In this document: piece by piece, positions 15,519 through 21,686 of the stretch
Position numbering within the stretch: the stretch's first letter is position 1
Layout of the letters: each line of letters starts with the position of its first letter
Source: Planctomycetota bacterium
GTDB taxonomy: Bacteria; Planctomycetota; MHYJ01; JACQXL01; JAVHLO01
NCBI GenBank assembly: GCA_031082105.1
Contig: JAVHLO010000006.1
Span: forward strand, 3,328-25,013
DNA length: 21,686 bases
Reading direction: 5' to 3'
Notes under the pieces: model-generated
Told to the model about the DNA's origin: nothing
What the model saw: the letters and a program-made list of their open reading frames with translations, nothing else
Databases searched by the model: none
Program-made: the position numbers and the translations under genes

Positions 15519-17810
15519 TCACTTGTCAGCAGGTTTGTCGGAATCTCCTGAGCTGGATTGGTCACCCTCCTGCCGGTCGGCGGCTTTGCTTGCGTTCAGA
15601 ATGTGCCTGGCATAGAGGGCGAGCGGCGAACCGGGCTGCTCGCTGCTTTCAACCAATTGGAGCAGAGCGGCGGCCTCTTCCGTCCCACCGGCTGCGCGTT
15701 CAAGAAGTGCGTATGCGATCAGGAAGCGATTGTCGCCGCTCTCGCCGGCGCACTCGCGGAAGAAGTCGCGCCCGCGATCCAGATCGCCTGTCGCGACGTA
15801 ACAACAGGTCAGCAGCCCGATGTGAATCCACTCCGGTTCAGACGCATCCTCCCCGCCGTAGATTACTTTCTCCAGGTGCGGGATGGCGTCGCTGTAGCAC
15901 CGGTCGGCCACGTAGGAGCCCGCGAGCTTGATTCGGGCGTCCCGGTTCTGCGGCGACAGCAGGAGCGCGCTCTCGTAGGCGTGCTGCTCGAGGTCTGATA
16001 TGCCGGGCTCCGGCAGAAACATCAGCCAGTCGCCCAGCTTTTCCAACCGCGCGGCATTTGTGTTGTCCAGAAGACAGGCGTTAGCAAGGTAGGCGACTGC
16101 GGAGTCGACTTTCTTCTCGGCGATGTAACGATCAGCGATGGCTGTCCGCACAGCGGCAAGCTGACGTCTTGCCGCAATCCCGGAATCCTCAGCCATGCGG
16201 GGCATGAGCTCCTTCTCTTTCTTCAGAAGCTCGTCGAGACTGACGCCGGCGAATGACTCAACTTCCGGGGCGTCAGGAGTCCCGGCTTCGGCGACCTCTG
16301 TTCCCCCGGTGGCGCGCGAGTCCCCGTCCTCGCCCAACTGCTTGAGTATCTCATCGTAGACGCTCCGGACTTCCTGGTCATCCGGCTTGAGCTTCAGGTA
16401 TTGCCGGTACCAGTCCGCCGCCTCCTTGAGCTGCCCCTTCTCGTGGTACAGCGTGGCGACGACCTTGACCGGATCGGGGTTGGTCGGGTCCAGCTCGAAG
16501 GCCTTCTTCCATTCCGGCAGCGCGCGATCGGGCTGGTTCGTCATGATGTACGCCTGTCCGATGACCATATGCGGGAATGGCTGGGCCGGATCCAGGGCAA
16601 TGGCGCGCTTCGCCACCACGATCGCTTCCTCATATCTCATCTTGTCGACATAGCCCCTTCCCAGGAGCATGAGCGATTTGACGTGCTTCGGGTCGCGCGC
16701 GACGGCCGCCTTGAAGGCGGCCAGGGCGCGATCGACGTCTCCCTTGTCAATGCACCACGCCCCCACCTGGTAGTGGGAATCGGCGGCAGTGGTCCGGTCG
16801 GTGAACAACTCCGCCGCCCGGGTCATTGCGGAGATGGCGGCCTGGAAGTCGCCCTGGTCGTAGAGGGCGAGGGCAAGTTGGTGATGCCCGTTGGGGAAAT
16901 CCGGGGCGAGTTCCACGCACTTGCGGTATGCCTTGAGAGCCGGCTCGGGCTGCCCAAGCTTGGACAGTGCGTATCCCCGACGCAGCCACGCCACCTCGTT
17001 GCGCGGGTCGAGTTCGAGCAGCTTCTCCGTCACGGCCAGTACTTTCTTGTAGTCGTCGGCGTTCACGGCCTCGCAAGACTCCGCCAGTAGGGATTCGATC
17101 TCCGCATCCTTCGGCGTCTTGTCCCCGGCCGGTTCTTCGGGAGGCTGGACGGGGTCCGGCGGGGGGGCATTGGCCGGCTCCGCGCCGGTGTGCTCGGGAT
17201 TTTTCCGGAACATCGGCCATTCGGAAAGAGCGCTCCCTGAAGCCTTCAGGCAATAGACCCTTTTGTCTTCATACATGGACCCCACGTAGACGAACCCACC
17301 CGATACCGCCGGGGATGACGACACCACGTGTCCCGTGGCGAACTCCCAGACCTTTTCGCCGGTGGCCGCCTTCAGGCAATGAACCTTCTTGTCACAAGAC
17401 CCCACGTAAACGAAACCGTCGGACACCGCCGGCGAAGATCTCACACTGCCTCCCGTGTCGAACGCCCAGACCTTCTCGCCGGTGGCCGCCTTCAGGCAAT
17501 AGACCTTATTATCAGCAGATCCCACGTAGACAAACCCGCCCGACACCGCAGGCGAAGAGGACACCCGGCCTTTCGTGGCGAACGCCCAGACCTTTTCGCC
17601 GGTGGCTGCCTTCAGGCAATAGACCTTCTTATCCATAGACCCCACACAGACGAACCCGTCGGACACCGCAGGCGAAGAGCCTACCCCGTGTCCCGTGGCA
17701 AACTCCCAGACCTTCTCGCCGGGGTTGGCGGCGTGAGCGGTAGCGGCACACAAAAGACCGCAAATCAAGGGAACCAGGAAGATGAAGGCATTCTTTCTTG
17801 TTTTGGGCAT
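15519..17810 (-). CDS. Exported PQQ-blade and TPR repeat protein
   Basis: A Shine-Dalgarno (AAAGGA, eight bases before the ATG) supports this start. The 763-residue product has a signal peptide ending AHA near residue 27, four almost identical 40-residue PQQ-type beta-propeller blades at about 31-190 (GEKVW, SSPAVS, GFVYVGS, KVYCLKAAT in each) and the family motif WPMFRKNPEHTG at 198-209. A Pro-rich linker (210-235) leads to about seven TPRs at 235-500, a Glu/Gly linker, and a second TPR-like helical region at about 540-740. The tail is Ser/Asp/Lys rich. Propeller blades and TPRs are protein-interaction modules; a periplasmic or surface scaffold is inferred. Four blades are fewer than the usual seven or eight. 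It heads a likely two-gene unit with the Ig-domain protein gene. Confidence 0.87.
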   Translation of the reverse strand: MPKTRKNAFIFLVPLICGLLCAATAHAANPGEKVWEFATGHGVGSSPAVSDGFVCVGSMDKKVYCLKAATGEKVWAFATKGRVSSSPAVSGGFVYVGSADNKVYCLKAATGEKVWAFDTGGSVRSSPAVSDGFVYVGSCDKKVHCLKAATGEKVWEFATGHVVSSSPAVSGGFVYVGSMYEDKRVYCLKASGSALSEWPMFRKNPEHTGAEPANAPPPDPVQPPEEPAGDKTPKDAEIESLLAESCEAVNADDYKKVLAVTEKLLELDPRNEVAWLRRGYALSKLGQPEPALKAYRKCVELAPDFPNGHHQLALALYDQGDFQAAISAMTRAAELFTDRTTAADSHYQVGAWCIDKGDVDRALAAFKAAVARDPKHVKSLMLLGRGYVDKMRYEEAIVVAKRAIALDPAQPFPHMVIGQAYIMTNQPDRALPEWKKAFELDPTNPDPVKVVATLYHEKGQLKEAADWYRQYLKLKPDDQEVRSVYDEILKQLGEDGDSRATGGTEVAEAGTPDAPEVESFAGVSLDELLKKEKELMPRMAEDSGIAARRQLAAVRTAIADRYIAEKKVDSAVAYLANACLLDNTNAARLEKLGDWLMFLPEPGISDLEQHAYESALLLSPQNRDARIKLAGSYVADRCYSDAIPHLEKVIYGGEDASEPEWIHIGLLTCCYVATGDLDRGRDFFRECAGESGDNRFLIAYALLERAAGGTEEAAALLQLVESSEQPGSPLALYARHILNASKAADRQEGDQSSSGDSDKPADK
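17241..17720 (-). repeat. Four tandem 120-bp repeats encoding propeller blades
   Basis: The 120-base period is exact: the sequence CCCACGTAGACGAACCC and close variants recurs at 17281, 17401, 17521 and 17641. GCCTTCAGGCAAT recurs at the same phase. Similarity is high at the DNA level, including silent positions, which points to recent amplification. The last-translated copy has a two-residue insertion (MYEDKR). Confidence 0.92.
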
Positions 17811-17878
17811 TTTTCGATTCCTTTCTCAAAGGGAAGGACAACAGGGACGGACCACGTCTCTAGATTTTGGTTGCTTGG

Positions 17879-17888
17879 CCCCCCCCCC
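17879..17888 (-). repeat. Ten-base G tract in the leader of the PQQ-TPR gene
   Basis: The plus strand shows ten consecutive C, which is G10 on the transcribed strand. It lies between the predicted promoter (17908-17936) and the ribosome site, about a dozen bases from the expected transcription start. Confidence 0.85.
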
Positions 17889-17907
17889 ACGGTCTCGCCA
17901 GATGGAC

Positions 17908-17936
17908 AGAATACAGTAAGTCCTACGCCGGGTCAA
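17908..17936 (-). promoter_or_regulatory. Sigma-70-type promoter for the PQQ-TPR gene
   Basis: On the minus strand TTGACC (17936-17931) and TATTCT (17913-17908) are separated by 17 bases. The start codon at 17810 is about 90 nt downstream of the expected transcription start. Confidence 0.6.
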
Positions 17937-18065
17937 GTCTTTCCAGCGTTTTGGCCTGACCGCCTGCCTTTCCGATTCTCCCTGCAGTAGCTGGCCACCG
18001 TGGGAACGTTGGAGTCGGACGGGGAGCCTCGCCGTATCCGGCCTGAGCTGAGAGCGTATTTCCAC

Positions 18066-18180
18066 TTGACTTTTTTGCGATAAAACCATATAGAATACCG
18101 GCTCGTGAAAGTTGCTCCCGAGTACCTCCGGCCTTTTCTGCCCTGGGTTCTCCGAGAACCTGCCCGCCACTTCACGTCTG
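18066..18180 (+). promoter_or_regulatory. Promoter and leader copy A, upstream duplicate
   Basis: TTGACT (18066-18071) and TATAGA (18089-18094) are 17 bases apart, followed by CGGCTCGTGA and a hairpin GGTTCT-CCG-AGAACC at 18146-18160. The block resembles copy B 381 bases downstream. No gene follows directly, so this is either a small RNA gene or a relic of duplication. Confidence 0.5.
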
Positions 18181-18251
18181 CACCGTCCGCCACCCACAGC
18201 GCAAGCACAAGAGTCAATGCGTCAACTACGGGGGGGACCGCAGAATAATGA

Positions 18252-18376
18252 AGCGTCAAAGCCGCAGCTTTGACCTTGGATCGTTGCCCCGAACAAACAA
18301 CCCCCTGAATTCCCCCTTTGCTAAGGGGGACTTGCCGCGACAGCCCTTGGGGCGCCAAGGCCGCGGCTTTAACGCT
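18252..18376. repeat. Inverted-repeat element with nested CCCCCTTTGCTAAGGGGG hairpin
   Basis: The left end (18252-18275) and right end (18351-18376) are imperfect inverse copies sharing AGCGT.AAAGCCGC.GC. The left arm itself folds as GTCAAAGC-CGCA-GCTTTGAC. The middle holds CCCCCTTTGCTAAGGGGG (18312-18329), a strong hairpin of a type common in dispersed bacterial repeats. It lies between the two promoter copies. Confidence 0.6.
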
Positions 18377-18446
18377 CCAGAGTATCGTGCCCGCGAACCG
18401 TCTGCCCCCCTGTAACTGACTCACTACAGAGAAGGGGTCATTTCTC

Positions 18447-18560
18447 TTGACTTTTTGGCCAATATAAGTAAAATGCCGCCTCGTGATGATCCTGTTCAGG
18501 TACCCCCGCACTCAGCCTGTTCCGGGTTCTTCCGAACCTGCACGCGCACGCGCGTCTCTC
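18447..18560 (+). promoter_or_regulatory. Promoter and leader copy B, proximal promoter of hppA
   Basis: TTGACT (18447-18452) and TAAAAT (18469-18474) are 16 bases apart. Transcription would begin near 18481, giving a leader of about 180 nt. CCGCCTCGTGA and a hairpin GGTTC-TTCC-GAACC (18525-18538) match the equivalent parts of copy A. Confidence 0.6.
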
Positions 18561-18661
18561 GACAGGCATGAGCCGACGGACCTCCCCTTAAGATTTGACT
18601 TGCCCTCTCCGTTCTTTGCGCCCATGTGGTGAAAAATCTTGTCCTGCTTTGTTGAGAGCAC

Positions 18662-21133
18662 ATGAGAAAACCAACCGGGAAACGATCGAAACTTCTTGTC
18701 CTGGCGCTTCTGTTCGGATGCGCGCTGCTGCTGATCGGCGGCGATGCGCCGAGCGCGGTCAAATCAAGCATATCCGACAGGGTCGACCTGGTACCGCTGC
18801 TCTGGTATGCCGTGCCGGTCGCGGCCGTGCTGGCGTTGTTGACCGCGTTTCTACTGCACCGCCGCATGGTTCAGTACGATGCGGGCTCGGAACGGATGCA
18901 GAAGATCGCGTCGTACGTCCGCACGGGCGCGATGGCGTATCTCAGGCAGCAGTATAAGATCGTGGGCATCACGTTCGTGATCCTTGCCGCGATTCTCGTT
19001 GTTGTGGCCTTCGTGTTCCATGCGCAATCCGTCTGGGTGCCGTTCGCGTTCCTGACGGGCGGCTTCTTCTCCGCGCTGTCGGGCTTCCTCGGGATGAACA
19101 CCTCAACGCTGGCGAGTTCCAGGACGACGATGGCGGCGCAGGAGAGCCTCGACAAGGGGCTGAAGGTGGCCTTCCGCAGCGGCGCGGTCATGGGGCTGGT
19201 GGTTGTGGGGCTTGCCCTCCTGGACATCTCGGCATGGTTCTACGTGTTGTACGTCGTCGCGGGCCTCGAGCTGCGCGAAGTTACGCTGGTGATGCTCTGC
19301 TTCGGCATGGGCGCGAGCACGCAGGCGCTGTTTGCGCGCGTGGGCGGCGGGATATTCACGAAGTCGGCCGATGTCGGGGCCGACCTCGTCGGCAAGGTTG
19401 AGGCGGGCATACCCGAGGACGATCCGCGCAACCCGGCCGTGGTCGCGGACAACGTCGGCGACAATGTCGGCGACGTCGCCGGCATGGGCGCTGACCTCTA
19501 CGAGTCTTTCTGCGGTTCAATACTCGCGACGGCCGCGCTTGGCGTGGCCGCGGGGCTGGGCATGGGCGGCGTCATGTGCCCGATGCTCATCGCTGGTGTC
19601 GGCGCCTTTCTCTCGATAATCGGCATCCTCTCCGTGCGGCTTCCGAAGGGGGCCGGGGTCGGAAAACTCCTGTCCGTGCTGAACCGCGGCATCAATCTCA
19701 GCTCGGTCCTGGTGCTCGTCGCTTCCGCCGGGCTGGTGTTCCTGTTGCTTAGGAACGTCGAGGTGAACGGCGAGGCGCTCGGCACGTGGCGCGTGGCGGG
19801 CATCTGGGGCTCGATAGTCGTCGGCCTGCTTGCCGGCGTCGGGATCGGTTACTCGACCAGCTACTACACTTCGGCCAACTTCTCGCCCGTGAAGGGGATC
19901 GCGGAACAGGCCCGCAAGGGGGCTGCGACGCTGATGATCGACGGCCTCGCGGTCGGGATGTGGTCCACCGGCCTGCCGGTACTCATCGTCGCCGTCGGCA
20001 TCATGCTGAGCTTCGCCCTGGCGGGTGGATTCTCGAACTATGCGCTCGGCCTTTACGGGGTGAGCATCGCATCGGTCGGCATGTTGTCCACGCTCGCGAT
20101 CACCCTCGCCACGGACGCCTACGGCCCGATCGCCGACAACGCGGGCGGCATCGCGCAGATGGCCGGCCTGCCGCCTGAGGTGCGCGAGCGGACCGACGCG
20201 CTCGATTCGCTCGGCAACACGACGGCGGCGATCGGCAAGGGGTTCGCGATCGGTTCGGCGGCGCTGACGGCGCTTGCGCTGCTCGCCAGTTACGTCGAGG
20301 AGGTCCGGATCGGGATCGAACGCCAGGCGGAGAGCGACTTCGCCCTGGCCCCGGCTGTCGTCGTCATTGAAGAGGGTTCGCTGCGAGAGCGCGAGATGCG
20401 CGAGGTGAACCCGCGGATTTTCGCGGCCATGGAAGACAAACACCCGGTTGCGTACATCCAGTCGGGGAAGACCAACAAGGGCGAACCCACGGTCATCCCG
20501 GTAAACACCAGCTCGATCCCGTCACTGCTTGAGGCGATGGACGTGTCGTTGATGAACCCGCGCGCGCTCGTGGGACTCTTCATCGGCGGCATGATGGTCT
20601 TCGTCTTCTGCGCAATGACGATGAAGGCGGTGGGCCGCGCGGCCGGCCGGATGGTTGAGGAAGTTCGACGCCAGTTCCGCGAGATCAAGGGGCTCATGGA
20701 GGGCACGGCGGAGGCGGACTACGCCAGGTGCGTCGCAATCGCCACGCAGGCGGCTCAGCACGAGATGATCGCTCCATCGATCGTCGCTGTCCTGGCGCCG
20801 ATCGTGATGGGCCTCGTGCTCGGAGTCGCCGGTGTCATGGGCCTGCTGGCCGGCTCGCTCTCCACGGGGTTCATCGTCGCCGTGATGATGGCCAACGCGG
20901 GCGGCGCGTGGGACAACGCAAAGAAACTCATCGAAGGGAAGAAAGAGGGCGGAAAAGGCTCGCCGGAACACAAGGCGTCGGTCGTGGGCGACACCGTCGG
21001 CGACCCGTTCAAGGACACCGCGGGCCCGTCGCTCAATATCCTGCTCAAGCTTATGGCGATGGTGTCGATCGTATTCGCCGGCGTGATCCTCAAGTTCGGC
21101 CCGCAGATACACCGCCTGCTGGGGTTCAAGTAG
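18662..21133 (+). CDS. hppA: Membrane-bound K+-dependent pyrophosphatase, probably Na+-translocating
   Basis: This polytopic pump couples pyrophosphate hydrolysis to ion export across the membrane. The 823-residue protein has about sixteen or more helices. Substrate-binding motifs are DVGADLVGKVE (237-247), DNVGDNVGDVAG (263-274), ATDAYGPIADNAGG (483-496) and GDTVGDPFKDTAGPS (776-790). The GNTTAAIGKG segment (518-527) has Ala522 where K+-independent enzymes carry Lys, placing it in the K+-dependent class. Glu281 in GADLYESF sits where sodium-type pumps such as the Thermotoga enzyme have their gate glutamate, so Na+ transport is favoured but H+ cannot be excluded. An extra hydrophobic N-terminal segment and a soluble insertion at about 552-625 make it longer than minimal forms. 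The start has only a weak GAGAG ribosome site. rsfS follows after 104 bases. Confidence 0.95.
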   Translation: MRKPTGKRSKLLVLALLFGCALLLIGGDAPSAVKSSISDRVDLVPLLWYAVPVAAVLALLTAFLLHRRMVQYDAGSERMQKIASYVRTGAMAYLRQQYKIVGITFVILAAILVVVAFVFHAQSVWVPFAFLTGGFFSALSGFLGMNTSTLASSRTTMAAQESLDKGLKVAFRSGAVMGLVVVGLALLDISAWFYVLYVVAGLELREVTLVMLCFGMGASTQALFARVGGGIFTKSADVGADLVGKVEAGIPEDDPRNPAVVADNVGDNVGDVAGMGADLYESFCGSILATAALGVAAGLGMGGVMCPMLIAGVGAFLSIIGILSVRLPKGAGVGKLLSVLNRGINLSSVLVLVASAGLVFLLLRNVEVNGEALGTWRVAGIWGSIVVGLLAGVGIGYSTSYYTSANFSPVKGIAEQARKGAATLMIDGLAVGMWSTGLPVLIVAVGIMLSFALAGGFSNYALGLYGVSIASVGMLSTLAITLATDAYGPIADNAGGIAQMAGLPPEVRERTDALDSLGNTTAAIGKGFAIGSAALTALALLASYVEEVRIGIERQAESDFALAPAVVVIEEGSLREREMREVNPRIFAAMEDKHPVAYIQSGKTNKGEPTVIPVNTSSIPSLLEAMDVSLMNPRALVGLFIGGMMVFVFCAMTMKAVGRAAGRMVEEVRRQFREIKGLMEGTAEADYARCVAIATQAAQHEMIAPSIVAVLAPIVMGLVLGVAGVMGLLAGSLSTGFIVAVMMANAGGAWDNAKKLIEGKKEGGKGSPEHKASVVGDTVGDPFKDTAGPSLNILLKLMAMVSIVFAGVILKFGPQIHRLLGFK

Positions 21134-21205
21134 AGGCTGGAGGGCGGAAGCTGGAAGCTGGAGGCTGGAGACCGGTTCTGGATCACAGCACTTCCTCCAG
21201 CCTCC
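21133..21205. terminator. Hairpin repeat between hppA and rsfS
   Basis: GAGGCTGGAGG (21133-21143) and GGAGGCTGGAG (21160-21170) can each pair with CCTCCAGCCTCC at 21194-21205. Further GGAAGCTGGAAGCTGG iterations lie between them. It begins at the hppA stop codon. There is no T-run, so termination or mRNA protection is inferred from position. Confidence 0.5.
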
Positions 21206-21226
21206 CTTCCGCTGGCTGTTCAAGAG

Positions 21227-21232
21227 AGGAGG
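21227..21232 (+). promoter_or_regulatory. Ribosome binding site that decides the rsfS start
   Basis: A perfect AGGAGG lies five bases before an ATC codon at 21238, in frame with the conserved RsfS sequence. No ATG, GTG or TTG in that frame lies at a suitable distance. Confidence 0.7.
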
Positions 21233-21237
21233 CTACC

Positions 21238-21630
21238 ATCGAAAAGCGGATTCGTGAACTTGCCGTGACATGCGCGCGGATAGCCGATGAAAAAAAAGGC
21301 GAGAACATTGTCGTACTCGACATGCGAAAGGTCTTTTTCCTCACCGACTATTTCGTGCTGTGTTCCGGTCTGAACCCGAAGCATCTCCAGACGATAGCGG
21401 ACGAGATCCGCGCGCAGATGAAAGCGAAGCACGCGGCCGCGCTGGGCAGGGAAGGCTACGAGGCGGGCGCCTGGATACTCATAGACTACGGCGACTTCGT
21501 CATCCACGTTCTCCAGGACAAGCTGCGCCGGTACTACGAGCTCGACCACCTGTGGGCGGACGCCTCGCAGGTGAAGTGGCAAAAACGGGCGCCGGCGAAA
21601 CGCAAGCAGGCGGCGCAGAGGCCCTCCTAG
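21238..21630 (+). CDS. rsfS: Ribosomal silencing factor RsfS, apparent ATC start
   Basis: RsfS binds ribosomal protein uL14 on the large subunit and blocks subunit joining when nutrients are scarce. The product of 130 residues is of family length and shows ELAVTCARIADEKKGENIVV at the N-terminus, LTDYFVLCSG, the QTIADEIR helix, and AWILIDYGDFVIHVLQDKLR with YYELDHLW near the end. It finishes in a basic tail rich in Lys and Arg. The frame is open far upstream into hppA in another phase, but AGGAGG is five bases before ATC at 21238. The first standard start codon is GTG at 21265, which would remove part of helix one and lacks a ribosome site. Either ATC is used, as in infC-type rare starts, or an ATG was misread. 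Confidence 0.93.
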   Translation: MEKRIRELAVTCARIADEKKGENIVVLDMRKVFFLTDYFVLCSGLNPKHLQTIADEIRAQMKAKHAAALGREGYEAGAWILIDYGDFVIHVLQDKLRRYYELDHLWADASQVKWQKRAPAKRKQAAQRPS

Positions 21631-21642
21631 TATCCTGAGTCC

Positions 21643-21673
21643 ACAAGATCTGAAACAGAATTCAAGATCTTGT
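21643..21673. terminator. Dyad after rsfS
   Basis: ACAAGATCT at 21643-21651 is the perfect inverse of AGATCTTGT at 21665-21673, with a 13-base loop. It starts 12 bases after the rsfS stop. The stem is weak and AT-rich and no clear T-run follows, so it may be a terminator or an operator for the next gene. Confidence 0.4.
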
Positions 21674-21686
21674 CAACCCGGAAACC

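Larger units (their letters stand above)
17811..18661. other. Divergent intergenic region upstream of hppA and the PQQ-TPR gene
   Basis: I see no protein gene in this 850-bp stretch. It holds the minus-strand promoter and G10 tract of the PQQ-TPR gene, two related rightward promoter/leader copies about 381 bp apart (18066 and 18447), and between them an inverted-repeat element (18252-18376) with a nested hairpin. The last 120 bases before hppA show nothing I recognise. Confidence 0.6.

Noticed and set aside
17241..17720. Regular 120-bp repeats considered as a CRISPR array
   Set aside because: The repeats are contiguous and in frame, have no variable spacers, and encode PQQ blades.
18595..18625. 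TTGACT just upstream of hppA considered as a third promoter
   Set aside because: No acceptable -10 hexamer occurs 15-19 bases downstream.

Overview
The window is GC-rich bacterial chromosome with mostly long genes, nearly all on the minus strand. It has ordinary housekeeping genes (trpS, a site-2-type M50 protease, a K+-dependent membrane pyrophosphatase, rsfS) next to very large, repeat-rich secreted proteins and several families of short palindromic repeats between genes. No ribosomal RNA, tRNA or taxon-specific gene is visible, so the host stays uncertain. GIGT/YadA-type giant surface proteins, PQQ-blade/TPR proteins, HEAT-bearing lipoproteins and a sodium-type pyrophosphatase together recall PVC-group or similar uncultured bacteria (Kiritimatiellota, Lentisphaerota, Planctomycetota, Hydrogenedentota). 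This is inference from style only.

Layout. 1-6765 (minus): one uninterrupted reading frame of 2255 codons that runs off the left edge. It encodes a giant exported, tail-fibre/adhesin-like protein with a YadA-head beta-roll repeat block, and a perfect consensus sigma-70 promoter lies upstream. 6766-7439: intergenic, with outward-facing promoters at both ends. 7440-7835 (plus): small four-helix membrane protein. 7915-9495 (minus): polytopic membrane protein fused to a spermidine-synthase-like domain. 9815-10699 (minus): lipoprotein with a HEAT-like region and a beta-strand-rich tail. 11003-12007 and 12020-12652 (minus): trpS preceded by an M50 protease gene, probably one transcript and possibly leaderless. 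12743-15436 (minus): 897-residue exported protein of unknown function ending in two Ig-like domains. 15519-17810 (minus): exported PQQ-blade plus TPR protein with four nearly identical 120-bp blades and a ten-G tract in its leader. 17811-18661: divergent intergenic region with two related promoter/leader copies facing right and an inverted-repeat element between them. 18662-21133 (plus): hppA. 21238-21627 (plus): rsfS, apparently starting at ATC.

How the genes fit together. The two exported genes at 12743-17810 are adjacent and probably co-transcribed; TPRs, PQQ blades and Ig-like domains suggest an envelope assembly or surface scaffold. The giant protein at the left is a likely partner in surface interaction or a filamentous adhesin, under its own strong promoter. 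The pyrophosphatase would use biosynthetic pyrophosphate to energise the membrane. RsfS silences ribosomes under starvation, so the hppA-rsfS pairing joins two low-energy functions, although a hairpin repeat separates them.

Most notable points: the giant open frame and its promoter; a TrpRS carrying the four-cysteine pattern of the [4Fe-4S] Thermotoga enzyme; a four-blade, recently amplified propeller; repeat elements that have become coding at the end of trpS and inside the lipoprotein gene; and a duplicated promoter-leader upstream of hppA.
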